A stretch of DNA of 43,703 nucleotides from Oscillospiraceae bacterium (GCA_015067605.1 SVME01000007.1:1-43703), one strand, 5' to 3'. Positions 1 to 10,406 are shown, counted from the first letter of the stretch. Made by a program: numbers and translations. The notes: generated by a model not told the origin, from the sequence alone.

Positions 1-1392
<1,392 letters not shown>

Positions 1393-1396
1393 CTAT

Positions 1397-1425
1397 ATCA
1401 TAGCACTTTCGATTCCGTTTGTAAA
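1397..1425 (-). promoter_or_regulatory. nifJ sigma-A promoter
   Basis: On the minus strand TTTACA (1420-1425) is followed after 17 nt by TATGAT (1397-1402), about 25 nt before the nifJ ribosome-binding site. Read by eye. Confidence 0.6.
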
Positions 1426-1479
1426 GCGAAAAAGGGTCACGAAAAGAGAAAAAACTTAATTTTCCGACATTGGGGACAG

Positions 1480-1508
1480 TTGTCTTTCCTGGGCGAATAA
1501 GCTATAAT
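1480..1508 (+). promoter_or_regulatory. Promoter of the HAD phosphatase gene
   Basis: TTGTCT (1480-1485), 17 nt spacer, TATAAT (1503-1508), ending 29 nt before the ATG at 1538. It is divergent from the nifJ promoter. Confidence 0.6.
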
Positions 1509-1537
1509 GTACCCACTACTGGAAAGGGATTTAGGAT

Positions 1538-2218
1538 ATGGCATATGTAGTGTACAAAAAAGGTGAGAAAGCTCAGGGCGTGCTATTTGATATGGACGGC
1601 ATCGTGCTGGATACAGAGAAGCTGTATGCCCGATTCTGGCGTGAGGCGGCGATTGGTTTGGGCTATCCTATGACATGGGAGCAGGCGCTGGGGATGCGCA
1701 GTCTGAGCCGCACAGCCGGTCAGGCGAAGTTGGAAAGTTATTTTGGAGCCGGTATCTCCATCGAGCAGGTTCGGGCGAAACGGATTGAGCTGATGGAGCG
1801 CTATATCGATGCAAACGGCGTGGAGCCGAAGCGGGGGATATTTGAACTGCTGGACTATTTGGATGAGCAGGGGATACCCAGAGCCATAACCACATCTTCT
1901 CCTATCGAACGTGTCCAGAAGTACCTGACTCCACTGGGGTTGCTGGAGCGATTTGACCGGATTTGCACCGGCTATGAGGTGCCGAAAGGAAAGCCGGAGC
2001 CGGATATTTATCTTTACGGAGCGGCGTGTCTGGGACTGGCACCGCAGGATTGCCTTGCGTTGGAGGATTCTCCGGCAGGTGTGCTGTCGGCCTACCGAGC
2101 CGGATGTATGACCATGATGGTGCCTGATATGGATCAGCCGGATGAGGAAATGAAAAAGCTGCTTTATGCGCAGGCGGATAGCTTGCACGATGTAATGGAT
2201 TTTATAAAAAAAGATTGA
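1538..2218 (+). CDS. HAD-superfamily phosphatase (beta-phosphoglucomutase-like subfamily)
   Basis: A 226-residue cytosolic hydrolase of the haloacid dehalogenase family. Motif I is FDMDGIVLDTE with the nucleophile and acid/base aspartates at D18 and D20; motif II is the TTSS stretch (ITTSSPIERV); the motif III lysine lies in PKGKPEPDIY; motif IV is ALEDSPAGVLSA. An alpha-helical cap follows motif I, as in beta-phosphoglucomutase and phosphoglycolate phosphatase relatives. These enzymes act on sugar or other small phosphates; the substrate cannot be deduced here. A GGAAAGGGA ribosome-binding site precedes the ATG. The next gene begins 54 nt downstream with its own likely promoter overlapping this stop codon, so the two may be only partly co-transcribed. 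Confidence 0.9.
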   Translation: MAYVVYKKGEKAQGVLFDMDGIVLDTEKLYARFWREAAIGLGYPMTWEQALGMRSLSRTAGQAKLESYFGAGISIEQVRAKRIELMERYIDANGVEPKRGIFELLDYLDEQGIPRAITTSSPIERVQKYLTPLGLLERFDRICTGYEVPKGKPEPDIYLYGAACLGLAPQDCLALEDSPAGVLSAYRAGCMTMMVPDMDQPDEEMKKLLYAQADSLHDVMDFIKKD

Positions 2219-2243
2219 GTTTTTTAGCGAAATAAGGTATGAT
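2215..2243 (+). promoter_or_regulatory. Promoter ahead of yifB
   Basis: TTGAGT (2215-2220), which overlaps the stop codon of the HAD gene, then a 17-nt spacer and TATGAT (2238-2243). It would serve yifB-thiI-cinA-gtrA. Confidence 0.5.
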
Positions 2244-2272
2244 GTGATAAAATGGGAGAAAGGGGCGATTGG

Positions 2273-3790
2273 ATGATTTGCAGCGTGCATACGCTGGGTG
2301 TCAACGGAATACGGGGTAGCTCGGTGGTGGCGGAGTGCTATATCTCTAACGGCCTGCCGGGATTTGATATTGTTGGACTACCGGATGCAGCCGTCAAAGA
2401 GGCACGGGAGCGTGTCCGCGCGGCGGCGAAGAACAGCGGTCTGCATTTTCCGACCAGTCGCATCACCGTGAATCTGGCACCGGCGAATCTGAAAAAGGCG
2501 GGCACGCACTATGATTTGCCCATTCTTTTGAGTATCATGTCTGCCTGCGGCGGTATCCGCAGACCCCGTTCCAGCAGTGCATTCTTGGGGGAAGTGGCGC
2601 TGGATGGGCAGGTGCGTCCCATCAACGGCGTGTTGCCCATGGCGCTGGCGGCGAAACGGGATGGAATTGAAACACTGTTCGTTCCAGCGGAGAATGCACC
2701 GGAGGCTACCCTTGCAAGAGGGCCTGCAATCATTCCGGTACGCAATGTTCGGGAACTGGCGGCCTGTCTGAATGGAGAAACGGTGATTGAAGAAGAACCT
2801 CCGTGGATGCCCAACCGGAATGTCAGCTCCGGTCTGGATTTCAAGGACGTGCTGGGGCAGGAGAATGTAAAACGGGCGCTGGAGGTTGCTGCTGCCGGCA
2901 GCCATAACGTTCTGCTGATTGGCCCGCCCGGTTCCGGCAAGAGTATGCTCAGCAAACGGATTCCGTCGATTCTGCCGGACATGACGTGGAATGAATCGCT
3001 GGAAGTGACACAGATTTATTCCGTCATGGGTGCGTTGACGGCGAAAGAGCCGCTTTTGATTCGTAGACCCTTCCGTTCGCCCCACCATACGATTTCCAAC
3101 GCCGGTCTTGTGGGCGGAGGCACCAATCCCAAGCCGGGAGAAATCTCCATGGCGCACAAGGGCGTGTTATTCTTAGATGAATTGCCGGAGTTCCGGAAGG
3201 ATACATTAGATTTGATGCGGCAACCGCTGGAGGACGGGCAGGTGACCATCTCCCGTGTGTCCGGTGCGGTAACGTATCCGGCGGAATTTATGATGGTCTG
3301 CGCCATGAATCCCTGCAAATGCGGTTGGTATGGGGATGCGTCTGGGCGATGCCGTTGCTCGGAGCGTTCCGTTGAAGATTATCGCAGTCGGATTTCCGGC
3401 CCGCTGCTGGATAGAATTGATATTGTGGTGGAGGTGCCGGCGGTACATTTTGAGGAACTGCGCACCAGAGCGGAGGCGGAGCCTTCCGCCGCCATCAAGG
3501 CTCGTGTTGACAAGGCACGGAATATTCAGAATCGCCGGTTCGGAGATTCCTCCGGAATGTGCAATGCCCGAATGGGCCCCGATGAAATGCGCAGCTTCTG
3601 TCCGCTGGATGAGGACTGCGCAGCGCTGATGCAGCAGGCATTTGATGCCCTTGGCCTGACCGCCAGATCCTATGACCGCATCTTGCGGGTGGCTCGAACT
3701 GTGGCGGATTTGGCCGGAAGTGCCAATATTCAGCCGGAGCATATTGCCGAGGCGATACAGTACCGTGCTGTGAATTTTGGAAATCGATAG
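2273..3790 (+). CDS. YifB/ComM family Mg-chelatase-like AAA+ ATPase
   Basis: A 505-residue member of the YifB/ComM family. In Gram-negatives ComM is a hexameric helicase that promotes branch migration in natural transformation; in Firmicutes its role is less clear. The N-terminal Lon-S5-like domain contains GLPGFDIVGLPDAAVKEARERVRAA, shown here only in part as the GLPDAAVKEARERV signature. The AAA+ domain has Walker A GPPGSGKS, Walker B VLFLDELPEF and MNPCKCGWYGD, a Cys-containing stretch typical of the family. I chose ATG 2273 rather than the in-frame ATG at 2252: AGAAAGGGG lies 8 nt before 2273 and the family starts with M-x-x-x-V-x-S/T-x-x-L-G. Length is normal. thiI follows after 8 nt. 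Confidence 0.93.
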   Translation: MICSVHTLGVNGIRGSSVVAECYISNGLPGFDIVGLPDAAVKEARERVRAAAKNSGLHFPTSRITVNLAPANLKKAGTHYDLPILLSIMSACGGIRRPRSSSAFLGEVALDGQVRPINGVLPMALAAKRDGIETLFVPAENAPEATLARGPAIIPVRNVRELAACLNGETVIEEEPPWMPNRNVSSGLDFKDVLGQENVKRALEVAAAGSHNVLLIGPPGSGKSMLSKRIPSILPDMTWNESLEVTQIYSVMGALTAKEPLLIRRPFRSPHHTISNAGLVGGGTNPKPGEISMAHKGVLFLDELPEFRKDTLDLMRQPLEDGQVTISRVSGAVTYPAEFMMVCAMNPCKCGWYGDASGRCRCSERSVEDYRSRISGPLLDRIDIVVEVPAVHFEELRTRAEAEPSAAIKARVDKARNIQNRRFGDSSGMCNARMGPDEMRSFCPLDEDCAALMQQAFDALGLTARSYDRILRVARTVADLAGSANIQPEHIAEAIQYRAVNFGNR

Positions 3791-3798
3791 GAGATATT

Positions 3799-4989
3799 AT
3801 GAACGAGATTTTTCTGATGAAGCTGGGCGAAATCGTCCTGAAAGGTGCAAATAAGCGCCAGTTTGAGAATAAACTGCGGCAGAATGTCCGCCGCCGGATG
3901 AAGCCCTACGGCAATTTTGATGTATATATCATGCAGTCCACTGTTTACGTTCAGCCTATGGACGAGGAGGCGGATGTGGAAGGCGCATGGGAGGCGTGCC
4001 ATTCCATTTTCGGTGTGGTAAGCCTGTGCCGGTGCCGTCCCTGTGCCAAGGATTTGGATTCTATTTTCAACGCCATTGAGGAGTATTTGGGGGACGATTT
4101 GAACTGCGCCAAGTCCTTCAAGGTGGAGTCCAAGCGTTCCGACAAGTCCTTCCCTCTGACATCCATCGGTATTTCCCAGGAAATTGGCGGACGGCTGGCG
4201 GAGGCACATCCCACAGTGGAGGTGGACGTGCATCACCCCGACTATACCGTGTATGTGGAGGTTCGGGATTTGGCGGCTTACGTCCATGGCCCTGCAGAAC
4301 CCGGCGCCGGCGGTCTGCCCACCGGTGTGGGTGGACGGGCTATGTGCTTGCTGTCCGGCGGCATTGATTCTCCGGTGGCGGCTTATATGATTGCCAAGCG
4401 TGGCGTGGAAATTGAGTGCGTCCACTTCTTCTCCTATCCCTATACCTCCCAGCTGGCCAAGGACAAGGTGCTGGAGCTGGCTCGACTGGTGACCCGTTAT
4501 TCCGGCCGGATGACCGTGAATGTGGTGTCCTTTACCCAGATTCAGGAGGCCATTCGGGACAACTGCCCCGAGGAATTTTTTACACTGATTATGCGCCGGT
4601 TCATGATGGAGATTTCCCAGCGCATCGCCAAGGATGATGGCTGCGGTGCCCTGATTACCGGCGAAAATCTGGGACAGGTGGCCTCTCAGACCATGGAGGC
4701 CATGACGGTCACCGGCGCTGTGGTGGATATTCCGATTTTTATGCCGCTGGTTGGTATGGACAAGGAGGAAATCGTCACCATTGCCCGCAAGATTGGTACG
4801 CTGGATACGTCCATTTTGCCCTATGAGGACTGCTGTACGGTCTTTACCCCCAAGCACCCCAAGACCAAGCCCACGCTGGGGCAGGTGATCAACGCAGAGC
4901 GAAAGCTGGATAGGGAAGCGCTAATCACACAAGCGCTGGAAAGCGTTGAGAAGATTACGGTGAAATATCATGATGAGCCTTTGCTCTGA
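3799..4989 (+). CDS. thiI: tRNA 4-thiouridine sulfurtransferase
   Basis: A 396-residue ThiI, which adenylates U8 of tRNA and inserts sulfur to make 4-thiouridine; it can also take part in making the thiazole of thiamine. An N-terminal ferredoxin-like/THUMP region (about residues 1-165) binds the tRNA. The PP-loop SGGIDS at residues 186-191 binds ATP. The C-terminal CCTVFTPKHPKTKP motif is typical of the family. It lacks the rhodanese domain found in E. coli ThiI, as usual for Firmicutes, so sulfur would come from a dedicated cysteine desulfurase; none is seen in the window. It overlaps the following gene by 20 nt. Confidence 0.95.
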   Translation: MNEIFLMKLGEIVLKGANKRQFENKLRQNVRRRMKPYGNFDVYIMQSTVYVQPMDEEADVEGAWEACHSIFGVVSLCRCRPCAKDLDSIFNAIEEYLGDDLNCAKSFKVESKRSDKSFPLTSIGISQEIGGRLAEAHPTVEVDVHHPDYTVYVEVRDLAAYVHGPAEPGAGGLPTGVGGRAMCLLSGGIDSPVAAYMIAKRGVEIECVHFFSYPYTSQLAKDKVLELARLVTRYSGRMTVNVVSFTQIQEAIRDNCPEEFFTLIMRRFMMEISQRIAKDDGCGALITGENLGQVASQTMEAMTVTGAVVDIPIFMPLVGMDKEEIVTIARKIGTLDTSILPYEDCCTVFTPKHPKTKPTLGQVINAERKLDREALITQALESVEKITVKYHDEPLL

Positions 4990-5434
4990 TGTGCTGAAGG
5001 CCTTGAAAGGGAAGACTCTTGCCACGGCGGAGAGCTGTACTGGCGGCGGCATCGGTGCGGCGCTGACGGCTGTGCCCGGAGCCTCGAAAGTGTTCGTGGG
5101 CGGTGTCATCAGCTACACCAACGATATCAAAAATCGTGTACTGGGCGTGGATAACGCCGTGCTGGAAAAGTACGGAGCAGTGTCCTCGCCGGTGGCCGGT
5201 GCTATGGCATCGGGTGTGCGAAATTTGATGAAATGTGATGTGGCGGTGTCGGTTACCGGTCTTGCCGGTCCCGGAGGAGATGACTTCGGCAATCCGGTGG
5301 GCACAGTCTGTATCGGCTATGCTGATAAGCGGCAAACGCTGGCGAAGAAATTTCGCTTTTACGGCGATCGGGACGATATCCGCCAGCAGGCAATTCGTGC
5401 GGCGCTGGAGCTGATTCTGGAGGTGGCGCAATGA
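4970..5434 (+). CDS. CinA C-terminal domain protein, nicotinamide-nucleotide amidohydrolase (PncC type)
   Basis: A 154-residue protein that consists only of the CinA C-terminal domain. Characterised members deamidate nicotinamide mononucleotide to nicotinate mononucleotide in pyridine-nucleotide salvage. Signatures are TAESCTGGGIGAALTAVPG near the N-terminus (with the catalytic Ser region), GGVISYTNDIKNRVLGV, and VTGLAGPGG, followed by PVGTVCIGY. The N-terminal molybdopterin-binding-like domain of full-length CinA is absent, so it is a stand-alone PncC-type enzyme. It starts inside thiI (20-nt overlap) and overlaps gtrA by 4 nt, which indicates translational coupling within a yifB-thiI-cinA-gtrA operon. 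Confidence 0.92.
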   Translation: MMSLCSDVLKALKGKTLATAESCTGGGIGAALTAVPGASKVFVGGVISYTNDIKNRVLGVDNAVLEKYGAVSSPVAGAMASGVRNLMKCDVAVSVTGLAGPGGDDFGNPVGTVCIGYADKRQTLAKKFRFYGDRDDIRQQAIRAALELILEVAQ

Positions 5435-5835
5435 AGGCAGTCATTCAAAAATATTGGGATATTCTGTCCTATCTGTTCTTTGGCGGACTGACCACGGTGG
5501 TGGATTTTCTAGTTTTTTGGCCATGCTTCAATCTGCTACACTGGTCTGCGACGGTCAGTAATCTGGTGGCTTGGATTTGCGCCGTCGCCTTCGCCTACCT
5601 GACCAATAAGCCCTTCGTGTTCAAAAGCCACGACTGGTCTGGGAAGGTGGTCATTCCTGAGCTGACGAAATTTGTGGCCTGTCGAATTGGGTCATTTGTG
5701 ATTCAAACTCTGTGCCTGCTGGTGACGGTGGATTTGCTGCACTGGGATGGAAACTGGATGAAAATCATCACCAGCGTGCTGGTCATCATCATAAACTATG
5801 TCGGCAGCAAGCTGTTGGTCTTTACGAAAAAATAA
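5431..5835 (+). CDS. GtrA family membrane protein
   Basis: A 134-residue integral membrane protein with about four hydrophobic segments, matching the GtrA/DPMS family. Recognisable features are the SYLFFGGLTTVVDFLVF opening, the NLVAWICAVAFAYLTNKPFVF second-helix motif and the C-terminal NYVGSKLLVF. Family members are thought to help move polyprenyl-linked sugars across the membrane or anchor glycosyltransferases used for cell-surface glycans. No glycosyltransferase is adjacent, so the partner is unknown. Its ATG overlaps the cinA stop (ATGA), making it the last gene of the operon; a strong terminator follows 6 nt after the stop. Confidence 0.9.
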   Translation: MKAVIQKYWDILSYLFFGGLTTVVDFLVFWPCFNLLHWSATVSNLVAWICAVAFAYLTNKPFVFKSHDWSGKVVIPELTKFVACRIGSFVIQTLCLLVTVDLLHWDGNWMKIITSVLVIIINYVGSKLLVFTKK

Positions 5836-5841
5836 AAGATT

Positions 5842-5875
5842 TACGCCCCCTGATGCGGCTGCATCAGGGGGCGTA
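5842..5875. terminator. Strong bidirectional terminator between gtrA and the lipoprotein gene
   Basis: A perfect 15-bp stem (5842-5856 with 5861-5875) with GGCT loop, followed by TTTT on the plus strand and flanked by A-rich sequence on the other side. It separates convergent genes. Confidence 0.9.
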
Positions 5876-5888
5876 TTTTGTCAATTAA

Positions 5889-6194
5889 TCAGGACAAGCC
5901 TTCCATTTTGTCCGCAATGGCTTCGATGTCATCACAGAACTTCTTAGCGGCGTCCTCGTCGGACTCCTTCAAATCCTCAAAGACTTGGTTGAATTCCTTA
6001 TCCATGCTCTCCAGCTCCTTGGAAAGCTGGCTGACTTTGTCGAAATCCTTATCATGGTAGGCTTCAACGAAATCATCCACCAGGGTTTCAAATTCTTTCA
6101 GGAAGTCATCGGCGGCTTGCTGCTCCTTGGACTTGCAGGCGGTGAGGCTAATTACCATCAAAACCACCAGCATGATAGCGAGAAGTTTCTTCAT
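5889..6194 (-). CDS. Small helical lipoprotein
   Basis: A 101-residue protein beginning MKKLLAIMLVV with a type II signal peptide and lipobox LTAC (lipidated Cys at residue 20). The mature part is short, strongly charged and predicted all-helical (Asp/Glu/Lys-rich heptad-like pattern, about residues 28-100), suggesting a coiled-coil or helical hairpin outside the membrane. I chose ATG 6194 because AGGAGC lies 10 nt upstream and the signal peptide begins there; an in-frame upstream extension to 6248 reads into the promoter. It lies just downstream of the ABC permease gene on the same strand with its own promoter, so it may be an accessory of that transporter. No specific family recognised. Confidence 0.85.
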   Translation of the reverse strand: MKKLLAIMLVVLMVISLTACKSKEQQAADDFLKEFETLVDDFVEAYHDKDFDKVSQLSKELESMDKEFNQVFEDLKESDEDAAKKFCDDIEAIADKMEGLS

Positions 6195-6220
6195 GATTAC
6201 GCACGCTCCTATTTGATGTA

Positions 6221-6234
6221 TTGGGTAAACCCAA
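6221..6234 (-). promoter_or_regulatory. 14-nt inverted repeat at the lipoprotein transcription start
   Basis: TTGGGTTTACCCAA (minus strand) has perfect 6-nt arms around a 2-nt centre and sits about 5-18 nt past the -10 box, over the expected start site. It could be a repressor operator or a small 5' mRNA hairpin; the regulator is unknown. Confidence 0.4.
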
Positions 6235-6238
6235 GATA

Positions 6239-6267
6239 ATTTTACCATGAAAGTAAACGAGTGTCAA
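6239..6267 (-). promoter_or_regulatory. Promoter of the lipoprotein gene
   Basis: Near-consensus TTGACA (6262-6267), 17 nt, TAAAAT (6239-6244) on the minus strand, in the gap between the permease stop and the lipoprotein gene. Confidence 0.75.
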
Positions 6268-6276
6268 GTGGCGTAT

Positions 6277-9200
6277 TTATTCGACAGATTTCAGCGCCTC
6301 GGCCATGTTGATTTTCTCCAACTTGAAGTACAGGAAGAAATCAACGATGCAGGCGCAAACCATGGTCAGTACCACAGCCCATAGGAAGGACCAGAAGGTG
6401 AGTCGATCCGTGAACCAGACCAAATCGATGCGGATTTGGCTCATGACGAACTTCAAAAGATAGATGCCGCCAATTAGACCAATTCCTGCGCCCATAGTGG
6501 ACAACAGCAGGTTCTCCTTGAACACATACAGGGCGGATTCCTTGGAGTTGAACCCCAGCACCTTGATGGTGGCGATTTCTCGAATTCTTTCAGTGATGCT
6601 GATGTTGGTCAGGTTATACAGCACGATGGCAGCCAGCAATCCGGCACAAATTACGATGGTCACCACGATGGTATCCAGCGCTTCCAGCATGGAACCCACC
6701 TGATTAGCGATGTCCTGACTGATGGAAACATTCAGCACCTGATTCATTCCAGAGATTTTGGCACCGGCGGCGTGGGCATCCTGTCCATCACCCACGGTGA
6801 TTAGCGCCATCTGATATCCGGGCACTTCTCCCCATTGATTCTGGATGGTTTCCGGACAGGTGATAACGTAGTTGTCGACGTAGTTGGTAAAGATACCAGC
6901 GACTTTTAGCTCCAGCAGACGCATCTGAGGATCTCGAACGGTGATGGTGTCGCCGGTTTGGATACCCATATTTTCCGCTACACCGATGGTGATGCAGGCT
7001 TCTCCCTCACCGGGCATATTCAGGGGCTTTCCGTTCCGTTCCATTTTGAAGAAGTCGGTCAGATGCGCGTCAGAAGCAATGAGCTGGACTTCCTTGGTGG
7101 TATCGTCAAAGCTAAGCTCTGCACTGTTGGCGTAAAGGAACAGTATATCATCCACATCATTGCGCAAATCCTCACGGAAACGGTTCTGCTGCGACTGAGT
7201 CTGCGCTTCGGAAAAGTAGACCGACATATCATATGGAGTAATCTCAGCGAATTGATGATCCACGATATCGATGATGGAATCACGGAATCCGAAGCCGGTG
7301 AGCAGCAGGGCGGTGCAGCCGCCGATGCCAACCAGCATCATGAGCAATCGCTGGCGATAACGGAATACATTGCGGAACATGACCTTGTTCAGGAAACTGA
7401 TGCGGTGCCAGAAGGGGAGATGCTCCAGCAGGATCTTCTTGCCGGCAGTGGGGGCCTTGGGACGCATCAGCTCCGCCGGAACCTCCCGCAACGAGCGGCG
7501 GCAGCAGTACCATGTGACCAGTGCCGACACGGCAGTGTAGGCGGCTACCACGGCGATGCACAGCGGCCAGTCCAATTGCAGTACAATATCCGGTCGGACA
7601 GTAATGATTATGCTGTATCCTGCCCAGAGAATCGTGGGGAATACCACGCTTCCGATGACAACACCCAGACCGCAGCCGAGGATGGCGGCAGAGCAGGTGT
7701 AGATTAAGTATTTGCTGATAATGGCACGGTTGGTGTAGCCCAGTGCCTTCAGAATGCCGATTTGGGTTCGTTCCTCTTCCACCATGCGGGTCATGGTGGT
7801 GATGCAAACCAGCGCCGCCACCAGCAGGAAGAAGGCAGGAAATACACGGGAAACTGCGGCCACGATATCGGAGTTGCTGTCCACCGCCGCATAGCCGGTG
7901 TTGGTGTTTCTGTCCAGCAGATATACCTGTGGCTGTTCCATTTTGTCAATTGTTTCGTGGGCGCTCAGAAGCTCGGCTTTGGCATCCAGAAGCTCTATGC
8001 GAGCCTCGCTGAGCTTCTGCTCTGCATCGATTTTCCCCGCTTCGTAGCTGGCCTTGCCCTCATCCAGTTGTTTTTGGGCCTCTTCCAGAGCGGCCTTTCC
8101 GGACTCCAGCTCAGCCCAGCCGGCTTCCAGCTCCGTGCGGCCCTGCTCTAGCTGCAGCTGAGCAGCATCCAGCTCGGCCTCGGCGCTGGCAAACTCCAGC
8201 TCGGCCTGCGCCTTGCCACTATTGAGCTCAATATAGCCCAGCTCGATGGCTAGCTTGGCCTCATCTAGAGTGGCTTTTGTTGCCTCCAGCTCGCTGCGCT
8301 GGGTTTTCAAAGCTTCCAGCTGACCGGAATATTCCAGCTGGCTGGCAGTCAGCTGATCTCGCTGGTCGATGTAGCTCTGTAGCTCGGTGCGCTGCTTATC
8401 CAGCTTTGCCTCCATTTCGCTGATGATTTGACTGGAATTTAGCGGGTTGTTTTTTGCAATTTCCAGCAGTTCTTCGGCTAAATCCACACCGGTTTGCAGT
8501 AAATCAATCAAGGTGTTAAGCTGCTCCAAGCCCCCAGCAAGCTCGGTAAGACCGGCTTCTAGCTGAGAAATGCCACTGTTGATTTGACTTAGGCCGCTTT
8601 CAACTTGCGCAAGACCGCTTAAAACCTCTGCTTGATTCTTTGCAAGCTCTGCTTCAGCAATAGCAAGCTGGTTGTAGGTTTCGGTTTTTCCGTTAAGCAG
8701 CTCCTGACGGGATTGGCTCAGTAGTGCGGCATTTGCATCCAGCTCAGCCTGCCCGTCCAACAGTTCCTGCTCTGCATCAGCCAGAGTAGCAGCGTTGCTG
8801 TCAATTTCCGCCTGACCATCTTTGATTTTTTGCAGTGCCGCATCCATGGATGTGTATGCCTTAAAGCGGTTGGCGAAATACTGCGTTCTGCCGTTGTTGT
8901 ATTGCTTGACGCCGTCTACAAAATCATCCGTAGCCTCAATTCGTACGGTTTCATACCGGTTCTGAGCCAGAATGGTAACTTGGGGCTCAAGCTGATTGGC
9001 AAAATCCTCCATAGCAGTGTTGAGTGCTTCACTGTATATTTCGTAGCTGCCGGGCATAGTCACGGCAATTTCTGTGAAGTAGTCTACGGTGAAGGCATCG
9101 GGCTGCAGATACAGATAGCTGGAAAGACTTCCGTTACCAATGGTGGTGGTACCACGGGAAATGTCCATATACAGCGGTGTTGTCACATAGCCTACGACCG

Positions 9201-9711
9201 TAAAGGTGTGATGGGACAGGCTCTCAAGGGTAGTGCCCGTATTACTCGGGGAAATGGTGAATGTGGTTCCCAGCACAGAGTCGTCAGCGTGGGAGCCGTC
9301 CATCAGACATTCATCGGGACTAGTGGGCATTCGACCACCCAGCAACTCAATTTTGGATACTTTTTCAGGGATGGCATGGAGTCGATAAGCTGAATCCTTA
9401 GTGCTGTCCCCAAAGTGACCAAGTGCGTCGATTGTGATGACACCCTCCGCACAGGCTACGCCGTCCAGCTTTGCGACTGCATCCACATCCTCAGCGGTCC
9501 AGCCGTAGGTGTTCAGCAGTCGCAGGTGAAACATATTCATATCATCTGTGAATGCCTGCGTGGTGGCAACCATGTCGGATTTTGTGGTCAGTAGACCTAC
9601 GAACATACCGGCACCCAGCGCAATGATTGCGACAATCGCAATATACCGCCCCAGAGATTTTTTGATGGTCTGGCGCAGATTTTTGCCCATAACATTTCGT
9701 TTCATTACCAT
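6277..9711 (-). CDS. Large FtsX/MacB-type ABC transporter permease with extracellular coiled coil
   Basis: A 1,144-residue permease. One membrane segment near residues 22-44 is followed by an extracellular region of about 600 residues, then two FtsX-type membrane blocks: about residues 645-790 (LLVAALVCITTMTRMVEEERTQ and following) and about 1010-1135 (VTIVICAGLLAAIVLYNLTNI and following). Between about 280 and 640 the sequence is repetitive and rich in Glu, Leu, Gln and Ala, with recurring ELxxGxAELxxA-like units: a long antiparallel coiled coil. Such permeases pair with a LolD/MacB-like ATPase in export or mechanotransmission rather than import. The ATPase gene ends in TAATG over the internal ATG at 9705; GGAG at 9717-9720 is 5 nt from the ATG at 9711 and 11 nt from 9705, so the exact start is uncertain by two codons. 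Substrate unknown. Confidence 0.9.
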   Translation of the reverse strand: MVMKRNVMGKNLRQTIKKSLGRYIAIVAIIALGAGMFVGLLTTKSDMVATTQAFTDDMNMFHLRLLNTYGWTAEDVDAVAKLDGVACAEGVITIDALGHFGDSTKDSAYRLHAIPEKVSKIELLGGRMPTSPDECLMDGSHADDSVLGTTFTISPSNTGTTLESLSHHTFTVVGYVTTPLYMDISRGTTTIGNGSLSSYLYLQPDAFTVDYFTEIAVTMPGSYEIYSEALNTAMEDFANQLEPQVTILAQNRYETVRIEATDDFVDGVKQYNNGRTQYFANRFKAYTSMDAALQKIKDGQAEIDSNAATLADAEQELLDGQAELDANAALLSQSRQELLNGKTETYNQLAIAEAELAKNQAEVLSGLAQVESGLSQINSGISQLEAGLTELAGGLEQLNTLIDLLQTGVDLAEELLEIAKNNPLNSSQIISEMEAKLDKQRTELQSYIDQRDQLTASQLEYSGQLEALKTQRSELEATKATLDEAKLAIELGYIELNSGKAQAELEFASAEAELDAAQLQLEQGRTELEAGWAELESGKAALEEAQKQLDEGKASYEAGKIDAEQKLSEARIELLDAKAELLSAHETIDKMEQPQVYLLDRNTNTGYAAVDSNSDIVAAVSRVFPAFFLLVAALVCITTMTRMVEEERTQIGILKALGYTNRAIISKYLIYTCSAAILGCGLGVVIGSVVFPTILWAGYSIIITVRPDIVLQLDWPLCIAVVAAYTAVSALVTWYCCRRSLREVPAELMRPKAPTAGKKILLEHLPFWHRISFLNKVMFRNVFRYRQRLLMMLVGIGGCTALLLTGFGFRDSIIDIVDHQFAEITPYDMSVYFSEAQTQSQQNRFREDLRNDVDDILFLYANSAELSFDDTTKEVQLIASDAHLTDFFKMERNGKPLNMPGEGEACITIGVAENMGIQTGDTITVRDPQMRLLELKVAGIFTNYVDNYVITCPETIQNQWGEVPGYQMALITVGDGQDAHAAGAKISGMNQVLNVSISQDIANQVGSMLEALDTIVVTIVICAGLLAAIVLYNLTNISITERIREIATIKVLGFNSKESALYVFKENLLLSTMGAGIGLIGGIYLLKFVMSQIRIDLVWFTDRLTFWSFLWAVVLTMVCACIVDFFLYFKLEKINMAEALKSVE

Positions 9712-10406
9712 TCAATCTCCGATATGTCCTGAGGATTTTCGTTAGTGGTGATGGAGTCCACGGTGCCGTTTTTCATGCGGATCACTCGATCAGCCATGGC
9801 AGTCAGGGCGCTGTTGTGGGTGATGATAATAACAGTCATACCGGTTTTGCGTCCGGTATCCTGCAGCAGTTTCAGGATTGCCTTGCCGGTTTGGTAGTCC
9901 AGCGCACCGGTGGGCTCGTCGCATAGAAGCAGCTTGGGGTTCTTGGCCAGCGCACGGGCGATGGCAACACGCTGTTGTTCTCCGCCGGAGAGCTGGCTGG
10001 GGAAATTTTTTAGCCGATGTCCCAAGCCCACATCCTGCAGTACCTGCGTGGCATCCAGCGGATTTTTGGAGATTTGATTCGCCAGCTCCACATTTTCCAG
10101 TGCGGTCAGATTGCCCACCAGATTATAAAACTGGAATACAAAACCAATATCATTGCGGCGGTAATTGGTCAGCTGCCGCTTGTTCAGGGCGGAGATATCC
10201 TGTCCGTCCAGAATCACCCGACCGGAAGAAAGGGTATCCATGCCTCCGAGAATATTTAGAAGGGTTGTTTTACCTGCGCCAGAAGGACCCACAATCACCA
10301 CCAGCTCGCCTTTTTCCAGAGTAAAACAGGTGTCGTGAAGGGCGTTGATAGATACCTCGCCCATTTGATAGGTCTTTCCCACGTTGTCAAATTCCACAAA
10401 AGCCAT
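9705..10406 (-). CDS. ABC transporter ATP-binding protein (LolD/MacB type)
   Basis: A 233-residue ATPase with all signature motifs: Walker [11 protein letters not shown]-loop [18 protein letters not shown], signature [16 protein letters not shown], Walker [13 protein letters not shown] and the H-loop ITHNS. Sequence and pairing with an FtsX-type permease place it with LolD/MacB/FtsE-like ATPases that power mechanical work or export. I chose ATG 10406 because GGAG lies 8 nt upstream; the longer in-frame forms at 10424 and 10448 lack a site. It is translationally coupled to the permease by the TAATG overlap at 9703-9707. Confidence 0.95.
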   Translation of the reverse strand: MAFVEFDNVGKTYQMGEVSINALHDTCFTLEKGELVVIVGPSGAGKTTLLNILGGMDTLSSGRVILDGQDISALNKRQLTNYRRNDIGFVFQFYNLVGNLTALENVELANQISKNPLDATQVLQDVGLGHRLKNFPSQLSGGEQQRVAIARALAKNPKLLLCDEPTGALDYQTGKAILKLLQDTGRKTGMTVIIITHNSALTAMADRVIRMKNGTVDSITTNENPQDISEIEW

